From Gambelia wislizenii (taxonomy: Eukaryota > Chordata > Lepidosauria > Squamata > Crotaphytidae): DNA of 64,000 bases. Shown here piece by piece: positions 53,525 to 64,000 of this stretch; the stretch's first letter is position 1, and every line of letters starts with the position of its first letter. A program made the position numbers and the translations under genes. Location of the stretch: positions 438,952,687 to 439,016,686 of the forward strand of contig JAUMIR010000001.1 of NCBI GenBank assembly GCA_030847615.1. The letters are read 5' to 3'. The notes under the pieces were generated by a model. That model did not search any database, was not told the origin of the DNA, and saw only the letters and a program-made list of their open reading frames with translations.

Positions 53525-54161
53525 GGGTTGTCTAGGTGGTGAAAATAATCCTAATAGAATTCACAGAGAATACCTTTTTGTCCCAATGAGATCCTGTGGT
53601 GATTTGCCTTATTCAGAAGGACGGGGGCCAAAAACTCCAAAAACTATGGAGGAAAACCCTTCACGGCTTTTCCCGAAGTGTTTTAACTAATCCACGGAAA
53701 TGCACATTCCCACTCGTTTGAACAACTGAGTCACAGTACAGCACATTCTCGGTGAGGGTGGAAGTTGAAAGCTGACTTGTTGGACATGCACAGCGGGCAG
53801 GCTTGCCAGCAGTGAAGTTGCCAGAAGTTCCATTTTGGAGTTTTATATAATCAATCGTGTGCTTTTTTTTCCTGCGCTGATGCATCCAAACAGCTTCTTA
53901 AAGCACAAGGTCACACTTGCACACCATTGATTTTCAGTTTAAAAAAATACTGTGCAGCAGTGACAACTTGTAGAGAATAATAATATGAGTAGTTCACTCT
54001 TGGCCACCATGCTGATTCACATGGCTGCTTGTGAACTTCAAACATGGATAGCTTCGCATACCAGTGATTTTGCCAAAGGACCGTGGAGACAAAAGAATGC
54101 TGCTGGGATTTAGTGTTAAGGCACAGCAATCAGCATTATATATTCTTGTCTAGACAAGCCC
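53525..54161. mobile_element. PIF/Harbinger-like MITE, family A copy 6 (637 bp)
   Basis: Ends GGGTTGTCTAGGTGGTG and TTGTCTAGACAAGCCC; flanks TCA and CTA agree at one position only, so the duplication has eroded. The body holds AATTCACAGAGAATACC, TTCAGAAGGACGGGGG, GGCCACCATGCTGATTC and GGACCGTGGAGACAAAAG. Among the most complete copies for comparing the family. Confidence 0.75.
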
Positions 54162-54164
54162 CTA

Positions 54165-56112
54165 GATTAGCTACTTTATTAGGTATACTTAACTAAGAAG
54201 TGCCTCCTGGCCTGACTTCCTGCCCCATTTTACTTTACCAAGAAGTATCAAGGGAGGTCTGTTCTCCTGTCGATAGGGGTGCAGCATACTGACATTTCTA
54301 CCCCCTACCTCCAGGGTAACAATCACAAGCAGGATCCCTGTTGCAATTCCTCCTTGCACCAGAGTTCACTAGCAGGAGGGAGCTGGAAACATCAGTACGC
54401 AGCACCCCAGTCGATAAGAGAACAGACCTCTATTGTTCGCAGTGGCTGCTTGCAGTAAAGCAGGATTGGGGGGTTTAGAATTGTGGCAATAGTGCCACGA
54501 TTGTGAATATATTGGGACTGCGAATACAAATCAGTTATTGATGTAACTCTATATCACACATCTGTAACTGTGATAGTGAATTCCAGCCTTCTTTACTGTG
54601 TCCCACGCACAGCACTCAAAAGTCTCAGACTGAAAATTTGTATCAAGAATATGAGCAATATGCTTCCTCTATTTCATATTATTCAAGTCAAGGGGAAAAC
54701 AACAGTCTCCAGTTTGCCAAAGTGTCTCTGACAGCAAACTACCAGCTGCACGCATTGCATGCCACCACCTGCAACTTTTTTGAGAAAATACATTTGGCTA
54801 AAGTTGGCTTCAGGATTGCCTTCTTACTGTAAATGGAGCTCAAAAGGATGTGTGATAAACAGGGTAAACAAAAATAGAATTCCTGTGAATTTGGTTTGTT
54901 CTCCAGCAATGAACAGCAATGCATGGAAACTCTCTGAGCTGAGCCTGCTGCTTGTGGCTTGGTTGGCTTATTTCATCTTGCTGTGAAACCATCAGCCGTG
55001 GGTAAATTGTCAGATACGAACATTTCAGTGCAGTTTTTTGTGTCTGTTTGTCAGCTTTTCCAATCAGATAACAAGCTCCTAGCATGGTTGCTTCTTAATT
55101 TTTGTATCAAAGCACTTCTCTTATGTGTTCTGTTTGAGGGCAGGAGCTTTGATATCTTATTATGAATTTCCAGGCTTTCATCTTGCCTATCAGTGATAAA
55201 GTACTTTACAGTGTTTTAAATTGCAAACAATTAAATCTTGACATTTTGAAACAGAAAGCTCTTCTGATCCCAAACACAGGAGTCCTTGTTTTCAGGGCTG
55301 ACAGTTTACTCATACAGGTCTCAATGGAAACTCTCTACATAACCACAGACTCCATATTCCTCTGCACATCAAGCTGCCTCCTCTATATTTAATGTTCTTT
55401 AGTTCTCTGCTTTTGACCATGGCTGAAGTAAGGAACTAATGCCAGAGAACTAAAGAGGTCTCATAAAGGCTTATGGTAATTGATATATTCACCCTACTAT
55501 GATCTGTGCTTCAAAAGTGCTACAAATACTGTACCTACTTGACTGGGGACGCAAGCATGGTATAGAAGAAAGAATACCACAGTAAAGGATGCCTCCGATG
55601 TTGGGAGTGGGGGGATATGTCCTTTCAGTTTTGCATCTTCAGTTAACACTTATCCTCCTCAAGAGGCCCAGTATTACCATGTGACATCCTTGGAGAGCAG
55701 CTGGAGTCCCAGTACACTTGCAGGACTCATTGTAAGGGCTCTCCCGAGTATATTTTACTCCGTCCCCCAGTACTCAGTGCTAGGAGGCTGTCATTTTAAT
55801 TTCCCACAATGTACTGGAACTAGGATAGCCAGATTGAAAACTAGAAATGGGTTCTGTACCTTAATGGTTTCAACAGGTGTTCCTTGGTATACAGCCAGTT
55901 AACAAGCAACACTTGCTGAAATGTCCTCTTCTATACCACCATTAAAGAGACATAAGCTGTTTCCAGTTTTCACTCTGGCAACCCCAACTACAACAAAGCT
56001 ACATCATAGTAAATGTGGGGGGTGTATATGATGGTGATTTGGCACCAGTGAGAGGAACACTGCTAGCACTGGGTAAGCTGTGATGCCCCAGAAGACACAA
56101 GCAACAGCCAGA
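54165..56112. other. No gene recognised; nearly 2 kb of unique DNA
   Basis: I see no transposon ends. 54,600-55,440 is high-complexity and repeat-free. Open frames stay below 82 codons with no domain. Confidence 0.35.
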
Positions 56113-56122
56113 ATCTCTAGGG

Positions 56123-56449
56123 CAGGGATGTGTAAAGTGCAACCTCTCTCCAAGGGTACTGTTGTGGCCCTCAACACCTCCTTAATCCATGGGCTGGCCT
56201 TTTTCTGGCCAAAAAAAAAAAAGGCTGAATTGTTGCTCCTGGAAGCCTCCAGATGCAATCAATTACATTTTAAAGAGGCTGCAAGGCCTCCCTGTACTGT
56301 GTACCATCAAAAATATCCTCTTTTTAGAACCAGAAGTGGACTTCTGGCCACTTTAGGTTTCTTGTTTTATTTTCCATAGTCCGTGCAGCCCCCGGAGGGT
56401 CCAAAGGTATAAAAGTAGCCTCTGGACCTGCCATGATTGTCCAGCCCTG
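56123..56449. mobile_element. hAT-like MITE, 327 bp, perfect 8 bp TSD
   Basis: CTCTAGGG stands at 56,115-56,122 and 56,450-56,457. Ends CAGGGATGTGTAAAGTGC and ATTGTCCAGCCCTG are imperfect inverted repeats. The interior GTGGCCCTCAACACC and CCCCCGGAGGGTCC is typical of a widespread reptile hAT repeat. Confidence 0.92.
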
Positions 56450-56457
56450 CTCTAGGG

Positions 56458-58075
56458 CTTCCTCCAGGCAGAAGCTGACTCTGTTCTCCCCATCTGCACA
56501 AAATGAACTCCTAAATCATCAGGTTCTACTCTCTCATTCTTCCATTCCTGTTTTTGTGCTTTCTCCAGACAATTTCCTCTTCTCTTTCAAGTTCTTAACT
56601 GCCCTTTCCCTAATGGATATGTGATTCTTCTGACAATCTCCATTGTCAGCTCCTGATTGCTTCTCAGCTTCCAATCCCTGTTTGCACCAAACGGAGACTG
56701 TAAGCATAACATGATCTTCCATACCACAAAGCAAGTGAAAATAGCAATAATAGCTCCAAGAGAGACTGCACAGAAACTCAACACAGAAATCCATATTCTC
56801 ACCTAGATGTGTAAAGATACATAGCCAATGTCCCGTTCATGTTTAAGACAGGCTGCCTTAACATGGTGAGGCAGCCTGTTGAGGATTGCCCAACCTCTAC
56901 AACAGTCCTTATCTGCATCACAAAAGCACCAGGTGCTTTTCCCCCCATCATGATTTGCACAATACGTACAAAAGTATCTCTAGAGCTGGGAAGTTAAGCA
57001 CATGCACACACGACAAGAAAAAAAGACAGGCTGATTGTTCGCAAAATGCAAACAACCCATCTAATATTTCTAGCTTTTAACAGCTCATTCAATAAGGCAG
57101 CAGTTATTGTAGTTTTAAATGTTATTCATTTACAGAAAGGAGGAAGGTGCAAACTTGCAAAAAAAATCATCCTCATCATCTCATGGGATAAAAAATTTGG
57201 TGCTTTCTTATTTAGTGTGTGAAGATGAATCAGGATGCAGTTTACATCCTTGTTCTCAAACCCTTCTTATTCCTTCTCCCAAGTTCCTGGCATGATGAAG
57301 TGATAAAAGAATTCTGCTGCATTTTTGACAAATAATGACACACACAACCAGATGCACATGTTGAAGCAAGGGAGTGGCAGAGCCGTGACCTCACCTACCC
57401 TCTCCTCCTCCTGTACTCCACCTACTTACTTGACGGAAGCAGCAGAGCATGTATCATGTCTTTTCTTCCGCCACACCCAAAACCTGATCCCAGGCTCCTA
57501 AAGAGGGGAAACTGGAGGTTTGCTCTTCCTGGTGCAGCTGTGTAAGGATGTGTCTAATTTAGTCAGAAACAAACAACTTCCCCACCCTGATTTAAATAAT
57601 CTTAAGTAACTGCAATTATTAATACAGGCAAAAAAAAAAACATTTGTTATTGTACACCAAACTTGTACCTGCAGTAATAAAGGCTGCATAGGGAAATTAA
57701 CATTAAGAACATGATGGCAGATTACTGTCGGTTGGCAGCTTTTCCACAGACAATGTGAACCATCTTCAGAGGCTGAACTTCAATTAGTTGTGTTTTTAGT
57801 TAGGACCATGAGCACTACTGCATCCATACATAGGACTGTATGCACATCTTTACAATACTGCAGTTTGTTAGAAAGCTTCAAAACATTCAGCACATCATCA
57901 AACTATTGCCTGTGAACTGCAGAGATACTTACAGTAGTTTGGCCTAACATTTTCAATTTGTGTTATTTTGCAATATTTTTCCTCATATATTCCACATACT
58001 CTTCCTCACACAACATCTGAAGACAACATGTAGGAGATTGCCAGATACCCTAAATATGGTGGTATGAGGACATCA
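56458..58075. other. No gene supported; unique DNA
   Basis: The minus frame 56,587-56,802 (71 codons) predicts a single membrane helix (VSLGAIIAIFTCFVVWKIM) but lacks any partner exon or recognised family. The rest has no repeat ends. Confidence 0.3.
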
Positions 58076-59295
58076 GGAGATCGGGAAAGGACTTGAATAT
58101 CAGACAACGTCATCCCTGTCATGTTATCCTCCTGTGATGCTCCCATTCCCATGGCGCTCCTTTTCATTCATGGCTTAAACCATGAATAGATCGCCTGTTC
58201 CATTTCTGTAACGGAATGACGGGCGAGTGAAAAGATGCCCTGTTTCTGTAGCGTAATACCAGCTGCAGAGGAAGGTCCATGCCAGAATACTTCCAGGTGC
58301 GATCAGGACATGAAGGTAAGTGACACCCTTTTTTTGTACCCTCCTCAGGCTACTTGGGTTTTTTTAGTGTGTTTTTGTGTTTGCTATAATTTTTTAACCT
58401 TTATTTTTCTTTTCTTTTTTTAATTTCTCACACACTCATCCTCTTGTGAGAACGGTCCGGGATTTCAACCAGGAAGTGAATGCAGCTCACTGCGAGCTGC
58501 ATTCACTCCATGGCTGCCGAGGGGAAAGCTCATGATTAAAGGTAGATCTGAAACTCTTTGTTACTGTGCCAGGACAGGATCAGGAGGGTAGTGGGAGAGG
58601 AGATAGCGAGATGGGGATGCTATTTTTGTCCCCATCTGAGAATCTCCGTAGACGACTGACCATAACATCTCTTCCACCACCATTTTGTTCTCTCTACATT
58701 TTTTAAAAATATATTTGGTGATGAAATTTGTTTTCAAAAGCTAGAACCAAAATTTTTGTGGGGTTTTTTGGTTGGCCTAATAAAGGAACTACCACAAAAC
58801 AGACCTTGGAACAAAATCTAAGATTCTGTAGTTGTAATTGTCATAAAATGTCCACAAATGTTTTGTTCTGATACAAAATCTCTACTCCTAGTCATTTCCA
58901 GGAGCAGCAAGCATCTTTTTTTTCCAGCAAACAAATGGGGGCAGAGTCTCTGGACCTAAGGGCAGCAAAACTGGCCTTGCAGTTTGCAAGGCATCCATCA
59001 GCCACACTTGTCCACAGAGCTTTAAATAGTTTAATTCAGCAATCAATCCATGGCCCAAATGGAATTTTCAGTTCCAACTACAGTAGAACGATTGAACCAA
59101 TGGGAACTTGGTAAATCAACACACTCTTCCAGATTGATTATAGCATTATAATTTCAACCAAAAAAAAAAAGATGGGGGGGAGGAGAAGAGAAGTGAAAAT
59201 ATAGTTCCAATATATCTTGGAATTCAAAAGAATCCCATTCAGTCTTGGGAATAAAATGCTGCAGCTGGTGCTATGAATTGCCAGAAAATAGTTTA
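58076..59295. other. No gene; possible MITE 58,076-58,647
   Basis: GGAGATCGGGAAAGG at the left and CTGAGAATCTCC at the right share only a six-base end; the flanks TCA and GTA do not match. TCCATTTCTGTAACGGAATG and GTGAATGCAGCTCACTGCG with GAGCTGCATTCACTCC are short inverted segments inside. Weak. Confidence 0.3.
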
Positions 59296-59299
59296 GGAC

Positions 59300-60651
59300 C
59301 AGAGAAATCTGACATCAATACCAGGGAAGATTCTAGAGCAGATCATTAAACAGAGAGTCTGTGAACATTTAGAAGGCAATGCCATAATCACAAAAAGCCA
59401 ACATGGGTTTCAGAGAAACAAGTCATGCCAGACTAATCTGATCTCTTTTTTTGATAAAATTACCAGCTTGGTAGATGAAGGGAACGCTGTGGATATCGTA
59501 TACCTTGATTTCAGTAAGGCCTTTGGCAAGGTTCCCCATGACATTCTTGCAAACAAGCTTGTAAAATATGGGCTAGACAAGTTAACTGTTCAATGGATTT
59601 GTAATTGGTTGACCGGCTGAACCCAAAGGGTGCTCAGCAGTGGCTGCTTTTCGTCTTGGAAAGATGTGACCAGTGGGGTGCCACAAGGTTCTGTCCTGGG
59701 CCCAGTGCTATTCAACATCTTTATCAATGACTTGGATGAGGGAATTAGGGGCATACTTATCAAATTTGCAGATGACACCAAATTGGGAGGAGTAGCCAAT
59801 ACCCTAGAGGACAGGATCAAAATTCAAAATGACCTGGATAGACTGGAGAGCTGGGCCAAAGCTAACAAAATGAAATTCAGTACGGAGAAGTGTAAGGTAC
59901 TGCACTTAGGCCAAAAAATGAAATGAATTGATATAGGATGGGGGAGACCTGGCTGAATGAGACTACATGCGAAAGGGATCTAGGAGTCCTAGTAGACCAC
60001 AAGTTGAATATGAGTCAACAGTGTGATGCGGCAGCTAAAAAGGCCAATGCAATTTTGGGCTGCATCAATAGAAGTATTGTGTCTAGATCAAGGGAAGTAA
60101 TAGTGCCGCTCTATTCTGCCTTGGTCAGACCTCACCTAGAATACTGTGTCCAGTTCTGGACACCACAATTCAAAAAGGATATTGACAAATCGGAGTGTGT
60201 GCAAAGAAGGGCAACTAAAATGGTGAAAGGTCTGGAAATGATGCCTTATGAGGAGAGACTTAGGGAACTGGGTATGTTTAGCCTGGAAAAAAGACGGTTA
60301 AGAGGCGATATGATAGCCCTGTTTAAGTATTTGAAGGGGTGTCACATTGAGGATGGAGGAAGCTTGTTTTCTGCTGCTCCAGAGACTGGAACACAGAGCA
60401 ATGGATGCAAGCTCCAGGAAAAGAGATTACACCTCAACATTAGAAGGAACTTTTTGACAGTCAGAGCTATTAGGCAGTGGAACATACTCCCTCAGAATGT
60501 GGTGCAGTCTCCTTCCTTGGAGGTCTTTAAACAGAGGCTGGATGGCCATCTGTCAGGGATGCTTTGATCAAGATTTCCTGCGTGGCAGGGGGTTGGACTG
60601 GATGGCCCTCGTGGTCTCTTCCAACTCTGCAATTCTATGATTCTATGAAAT
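59300..60651 (+). mobile_element. CR1 LINE, second long copy, decayed
   Basis: From ACATCAATACCAGGGAAG through the RT to the tail CAATTCTATGATTCTATGA. It is collinear with the copy at 34,150 and extends some 70 bases further 5'. Confidence 0.92.
59461..60567 (+). pseudogene. CR1 reverse transcriptase, broken
   Basis: The same protein region as at 34,259-35,359, but damaged. Motif A reads YLDFSKAFGKVPHD, with the second Asp of that block replaced by Gly; a stop follows in WLTG (about 59,616); the frame then continues with SGVPQGSVLGPVLFN and FADDTK (59,660-59,790) until a small indel near 59,920. A 209-codon frame (59,938-60,567) carries METWLNE-like [18 protein letters not shown] through [17 protein letters not shown]. 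It cannot be functional. Confidence 0.9.
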
Positions 60652-60963
60652 GTTGTTTGGGTATTAAAACAAAACACAACAAATACTGCCACTTCCAGAA
60701 ACTTCCTGGCACATTTGTCCCATCTAGAGAAGTAATTAGGTAAGTTCTATTGGTATGTCTACCTAACTGGGATTAACAATTGCACTTATGAGGCCTAAAG
60801 CTTTCATTAGGAAATTGGTCAGAAGTTTGCTTGCACAGAACACATGTCTATTACCAGGTCCCTCCTCTGGCTACTGAAAATTCACCAAGCATTGCCTATG
60901 CTTACTTCGAAGACTATTTTGCAGTCATAAGGGCAAAGGATTTGTGTTTCTGAAAAGGAAAGT
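60652..60963. other. No gene recognised
   Basis: Unique-looking DNA. Confidence 0.35.
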
Positions 60964-61368
60964 GGAGGTTCTTGAGATGCTGTATTATGTGCCCAGTAAG
61001 GGAGCTGCCAGACTTACCCCCCATCCGGCGGATTGTTTGCGGGTCCTGGCCAGTACCTGTCTTCACTCCCTCCCACGTGGTGGGGAAGGGGCGGCATGGC
61101 CATCGCCATGCCTCTTCGTCTCCTTCCCGGCTGGCTTTGCAGGCCAGGACGGGGTCGGAGTGATAGCCAATCAGGGCAAGCCAGCCTTGCCCTGATTGGT
61201 AGGTATGAACTGGCTCCCGGCCAATCAGAGGCCTTCCTGGGCCTCACAATCTGATTAGCCAGGAGGCAGGGCTCTGCTGCCTTTTGCAGCAGTTTTCATT
61301 TCAGTCCAGCAGTCAAGTATAAATTCCCAACCGGAGGTTCTTGAGATGCTGTATTATCTGCCCAGTAA
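60964..61368 (+). mobile_element. Promoter-like insert (CCAAT/TATA) between 36 bp direct repeats
   Basis: A 36-base sequence starting GGAGGTTCTTGAGATGCTG and ending GCCCAGTAA occurs at 60,964-60,999 and 61,333-61,368 with one difference. Between them, GC-rich DNA has three CCAATCA-type boxes (about 61,168, 61,221 and, inverted, 61,190), CTTTTGCAGCAGTTTTC and AAGTATAAATTCCC. This is the same promoter module as on the minus strand at 52,690-52,990. The origin of the repeats is unknown. Confidence 0.65.
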
Positions 61369-62150
61369 TACCTACTTCCAGTGCTCAGAGGAGGGGTGAC
61401 TGCTGATTCTGATGGAAGCAAATTCTGGTGGAAGCTGTGGGATGCAGTGCAGGCACACCATTGGCTTTTGATTCAAGTAAACATTTACTGTATCACAGAC
61501 TTATATTTTAGAGTCAAATCCACTAATCTAGTCTAGTCACTACTATATACTGGAGCAGAGGTATGGAAAGTGCAGCCATTTTTGTAGACTCCACACGCTC
61601 CATTCCCCAGATTTTGTGGAGGTAAAAAACCAACGGGGGAATTTGGGGGGCTCTCATCTCTAGATAACTGTATACAGTAGTCCTCTCTTTTTTTTTCTTT
61701 TTTTTTTTGGCCTGTATAGGCCTTTTTTCAAGATAGGAAGTGATCAGACCAGGATGCAGTGGTAACAAAGGGGAGGTGGCACCCAGGTTTCCAGGAGGGG
61801 CAATGTCAGCCCCTACACCTGTCAGTTGCTACTTTACCCTGTTGATACTCGAGCCTTAGAATTTGGAAAGTTCAATAATTCTCCTATGGATATATAACTT
61901 GCAGCTTTCAAGTGTGTGCACGTGTGCATGCATATATATGTTGGTGTACATATAGATACAGATACAGATAATAGGTTACAATAGTGAAAATATTTTCTTC
62001 TCATATTTTTCTAAAAATAAACCTCAACTGCTCATTCTTAAAAGAAAAGAAAGAAAAAACTATAAAATAAATATACAATTTTTAGCATTCTCTCTCTCTC
62101 TCTCTCCCTCTATGTCGCACACAAGCACACACAAAGCCCTGCTTCATTTT
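61369..62150. other. No gene; low-complexity patches
   Basis: AGCAGAGGTATGGAAAGTGC at 61,554 resembles a hAT MITE left end (compare 56,123) with no clear partner. A T-run is near 61,690-61,708 and (TC)n at 62,090-62,107. Confidence 0.35.
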
Positions 62151-62670
62151 ATCCATAAGATATTTAAAATCAGGTATTATTTTAGACATTACTGTTCTTT
62201 TTAAATTTAATATATGATATTACAGTGTGTCAATGGTTAACAGAGCATATAAATTAGCATTTATAAAAATCAATTACATTGTCTCATATGACAGAAGAGA
62301 AGCCAAGACCTTCATCATGGGATCATTTGTATTTATCTGCTAATTATAAGCTGTAATTGTCTCTTCTTATCATTTTAATTTGCATAAACTGCATAACTTT
62401 AGCATTTAACAGGTTTTGATGCTTGGATACAATTATACTTTAAGCATTATTTCTTGAAACATTCATTATTAATTATGGCATTAAAATTAGCAGTTTTGAT
62501 AATTGACCTTGGTTTTTCCTTGCTTTCTCCTCATCTGGCCATTGAGGTCATTCATCTCATGATTATGCATGCTTTGTAACTTCTTATTGCTTGTGCACTA
62601 AGTTATAATTGTATTTTATAGCCTGTCACTTTTTACAGAGCTGAGTTTATTTTTATTTATTTTTTTACTG
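62151..62670. other. Repeat-free A+T-rich tract, possible conserved non-coding element
   Basis: Contains CTGCTAATTATAAGCTGTAA, CATTTTAATTTGCATAAAC, CATTATTAATTATGGC and CATGATTATGCATGC, i.e. several TAATTA cores and an octamer-like TTTGCATAA. No repeat ends and no long frame. Of the tracts in this window it looks most like homeodomain-type regulatory DNA; conservation is untested. Confidence 0.3.
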
Positions 62671-62771
62671 ATTGTGGAACATTCGCTGGGTTCTTCAGAA
62701 ACTGTCTAAACCAGATTTAAGTCCATACAGAGACCCATAAGAACTGAGTCTTATTGGGAGAAAGGAGAGAT

Positions 62772-62799
62772 TTAAATAAATAAATAAATAAATAAATAG
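62772..62799. repeat. (AAAT)n microsatellite
   Basis: Six to seven AAAT units. Confidence 0.9.
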
Positions 62800-62824
62800 A
62801 ACTAAATTCCTTTAGCGCTTAGAG

Positions 62825-62955
62825 CTTTTTGAGGGGCAGCGACATCTGTCTATCCAGCAGGAAAACCAATTGAAACGCTTGCGGCATCTTGGAAACTAAC
62901 AAATTGAAAATGAATTATGATAAAAGCTTTTGTAGACTAGAGTCTGTTTCATCCG
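62825..62955 (-). repeat. Interspersed repeat tail (type of 13,426)
   Basis: CGGCATCTTGGAAACTAAC and GATAAAAGCTTTTGTAGAC with AGTCTGTTTCATC are the reverse order of the AAAGCTCATGC and GTTAGTCT repeat. Confidence 0.5.
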
Positions 62956-63044
62956 AACCATTGAAAAACAGTGAAACCCTACACGAAGGAACTAAGATAG
63001 CTCTTAACTTTCCTGATAAAATGTGGAGTAAGGAGAAATACCAA

Positions 63045-63259
63045 GGTGCTTTTCACACTACACAATTATAGCACTTATGATTCCACTTTAATTGTCATGG
63101 CTCCATCCTGGGATTTGGAGTATAGAGAAGGGTAGTTAGAATTCTCACCTAGAGAGCTCTAGTGCCTCACTGAGATACAAATCCAAGGATAGTATAAGAT
63201 GCAGCCATAGCACTTAAAGTGGAATAATAGCACTATAATTATGTAGGGCAAAAGGGCCC
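63045..63259. mobile_element. Foldback MITE (CACACTACACAATTATAG type), about 215 bp
   Basis: GGTGCTTTTCACACTACAC and GTAGGGCAAAAGGGCCCC at the ends; the arms ATAGCACTTATGATTCCAC and AAAGTGGAATAATAGCAC pair. It is the uninterrupted relative of 35,704-36,790. Confidence 0.75.
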
Positions 63260-63855
63260 CAGAACTCCTGTGGCCAGCTGCTGAAGCCTAATAGCAGCCA
63301 TGCAGGTTGTTCTGCAAAGTAAGGAAATCATCATAACAGTGATCAGGGAGCTTTAAGCCAGAGGTGTGAGGACATACAGCAATTGTGAAAGCCAAAATGT
63401 GAAGTTAACGTTGAGGAAATGGAGCAACAAAGCAGTTTGGTTATGAGCACTCCTTGTGACAGTCACAACTTCTTCAGAGCTTGATCATCATATCTTGGGA
63501 GTTTTAGGGGATTGTATCCCAGTGTGTATTGCATTATTTTATTTTCCTGAATCTCATCTGCCATTTTGTTTCCATCTGAACTGGAGATATACTTCTATGG
63601 TTCTTTACAGTATGCTTGAGATTTCACGCTCCTTCTACAAATTTCCTAACTTCTGTTTGCCTCTTACCTCAGATCATTCACTCATGGATTTTAAATGGTG
63701 TCAGCCCCTATATAGATTTTTAGAGGATTCTACTGTTTAACACTTTCTATTGTGAAAACTATCAATTTATTCCTACACCTTCAGTTATCCTTTTTTTAAA
63801 AGCAGCAACCAATAACCAGTCTGCCCTCTTAAACTACACCTGCTAAGTTTTCCTT
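63260..63855. other. No gene recognised
   Basis: The 94-codon plus frame at 63,456 has no domain. No repeat ends. Confidence 0.35.
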
Positions 63856-63859
63856 GATA

Positions 63860-64000
63860 ACGTGAAGTAAAAGGCTTTCACAGCCGGCATCCATAGGTTT
63901 TTTGTGGATTTTTCCCTGGATGTGATGCCATATTCTAGAAAAGTTTATTCCTGATGCTTCACCTGCATCTGTGGCTGGCATCTTCAGAAAAAGGTGGCAG
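63860..64000 (+). repeat. Widespread reptile repeat (GGCTTTCACAGCCGG type), cut by window edge
   Basis: AAAGGCTTTCACAGCCGGC, TTTCCCTGGATGTGATGCC, CTGATGCTTCACCTGCATC and TGGCTGGCATCTTCAGA follow a repeat very common in reptile genomes, possibly retroelement-derived. Family uncertain. Confidence 0.5.

Noticed and set aside
56587..56802. 71-codon minus frame with one predicted membrane helix
   Set aside because: Hydrophobic but short, no neighbouring exon, signal or family match; a competing frame of similar length overlaps it.
58076..58647. PIF-like MITE with GGAGAT ends
   Set aside because: Only six terminal bases match and the 3 bp flanks differ; not enough to call an element.

Overview
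The window looks like nuclear DNA of a squamate reptile, most likely a lizard. I found no host protein-coding gene, rRNA, tRNA or CRISPR array that I could support. The organism call rests on the mix of repeats: CR1 LINEs ending in the ATTCTATG repeat, L2 LINEs, a BovB (RTE) LINE, a Penelope-like remnant, tRNA-headed and 5S-headed SINEs with a BovB-type tail (Sauria SINE type), and many short DNA transposons. Family names come from my memory of these families; no database was searched.

Layout. 1-6 kb: a GC-rich DNA-transposon fragment with a strong hairpin, a 590 bp MITE, an L2 tail and a Penelope remnant. 6-15 kb: a 331 bp foldback MITE, old CR1/L3 and L2 fragments, Tigger-like and hAT-like MITEs, and two adjacent SINEs, one 5S-headed. 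15-23 kb: mostly unique A+T-rich DNA, with minus-strand CR1 fragments and a 640 bp MITE. 23-30 kb: a minus-strand L2 with a 299-codon ORF, and a 998 bp unknown insertion inside a MITE. 30-37 kb: a CR1 with an open 366-codon RT frame, then a three-level nest of MITEs at 35.7-36.8 kb. 37-41 kb: a long plus-strand L2. 41-42.2 kb: unique A+T-rich DNA. 42.7-45.5 kb: a 2.4 kb hAT-like element with a perfect 8 bp target duplication, interrupting a LINE fragment and itself carrying four later insertions. 45.7-48.5 kb: BovB with a MITE at its edge. 49-54 kb: further foldback and PIF-like MITEs and an LTR-like promoter fragment. 54-59 kb: mainly unique DNA and a hAT MITE with a perfect 8 bp duplication. 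59-61.4 kb: a second, decayed CR1 and a promoter-like insert between 36 bp direct repeats. 61.4-64 kb: unique A+T-rich DNA.

No gene pathway operates here. Autonomous LINEs (CR1, L2, BovB, Penelope) and DNA transposons supplied the enzymes, and short non-autonomous elements spread with them. Duplicated target sites let the order of several insertions be read directly. The least explained objects are a set of nearly palindromic elements of about 330 bp with 3 bp target duplications, a related-looking 540-860 bp family, and the 998 bp CpG-bearing insertion. Three long repeat-free A+T-rich stretches could be conserved regulatory DNA of a gene desert, but only comparison with other species could show that.
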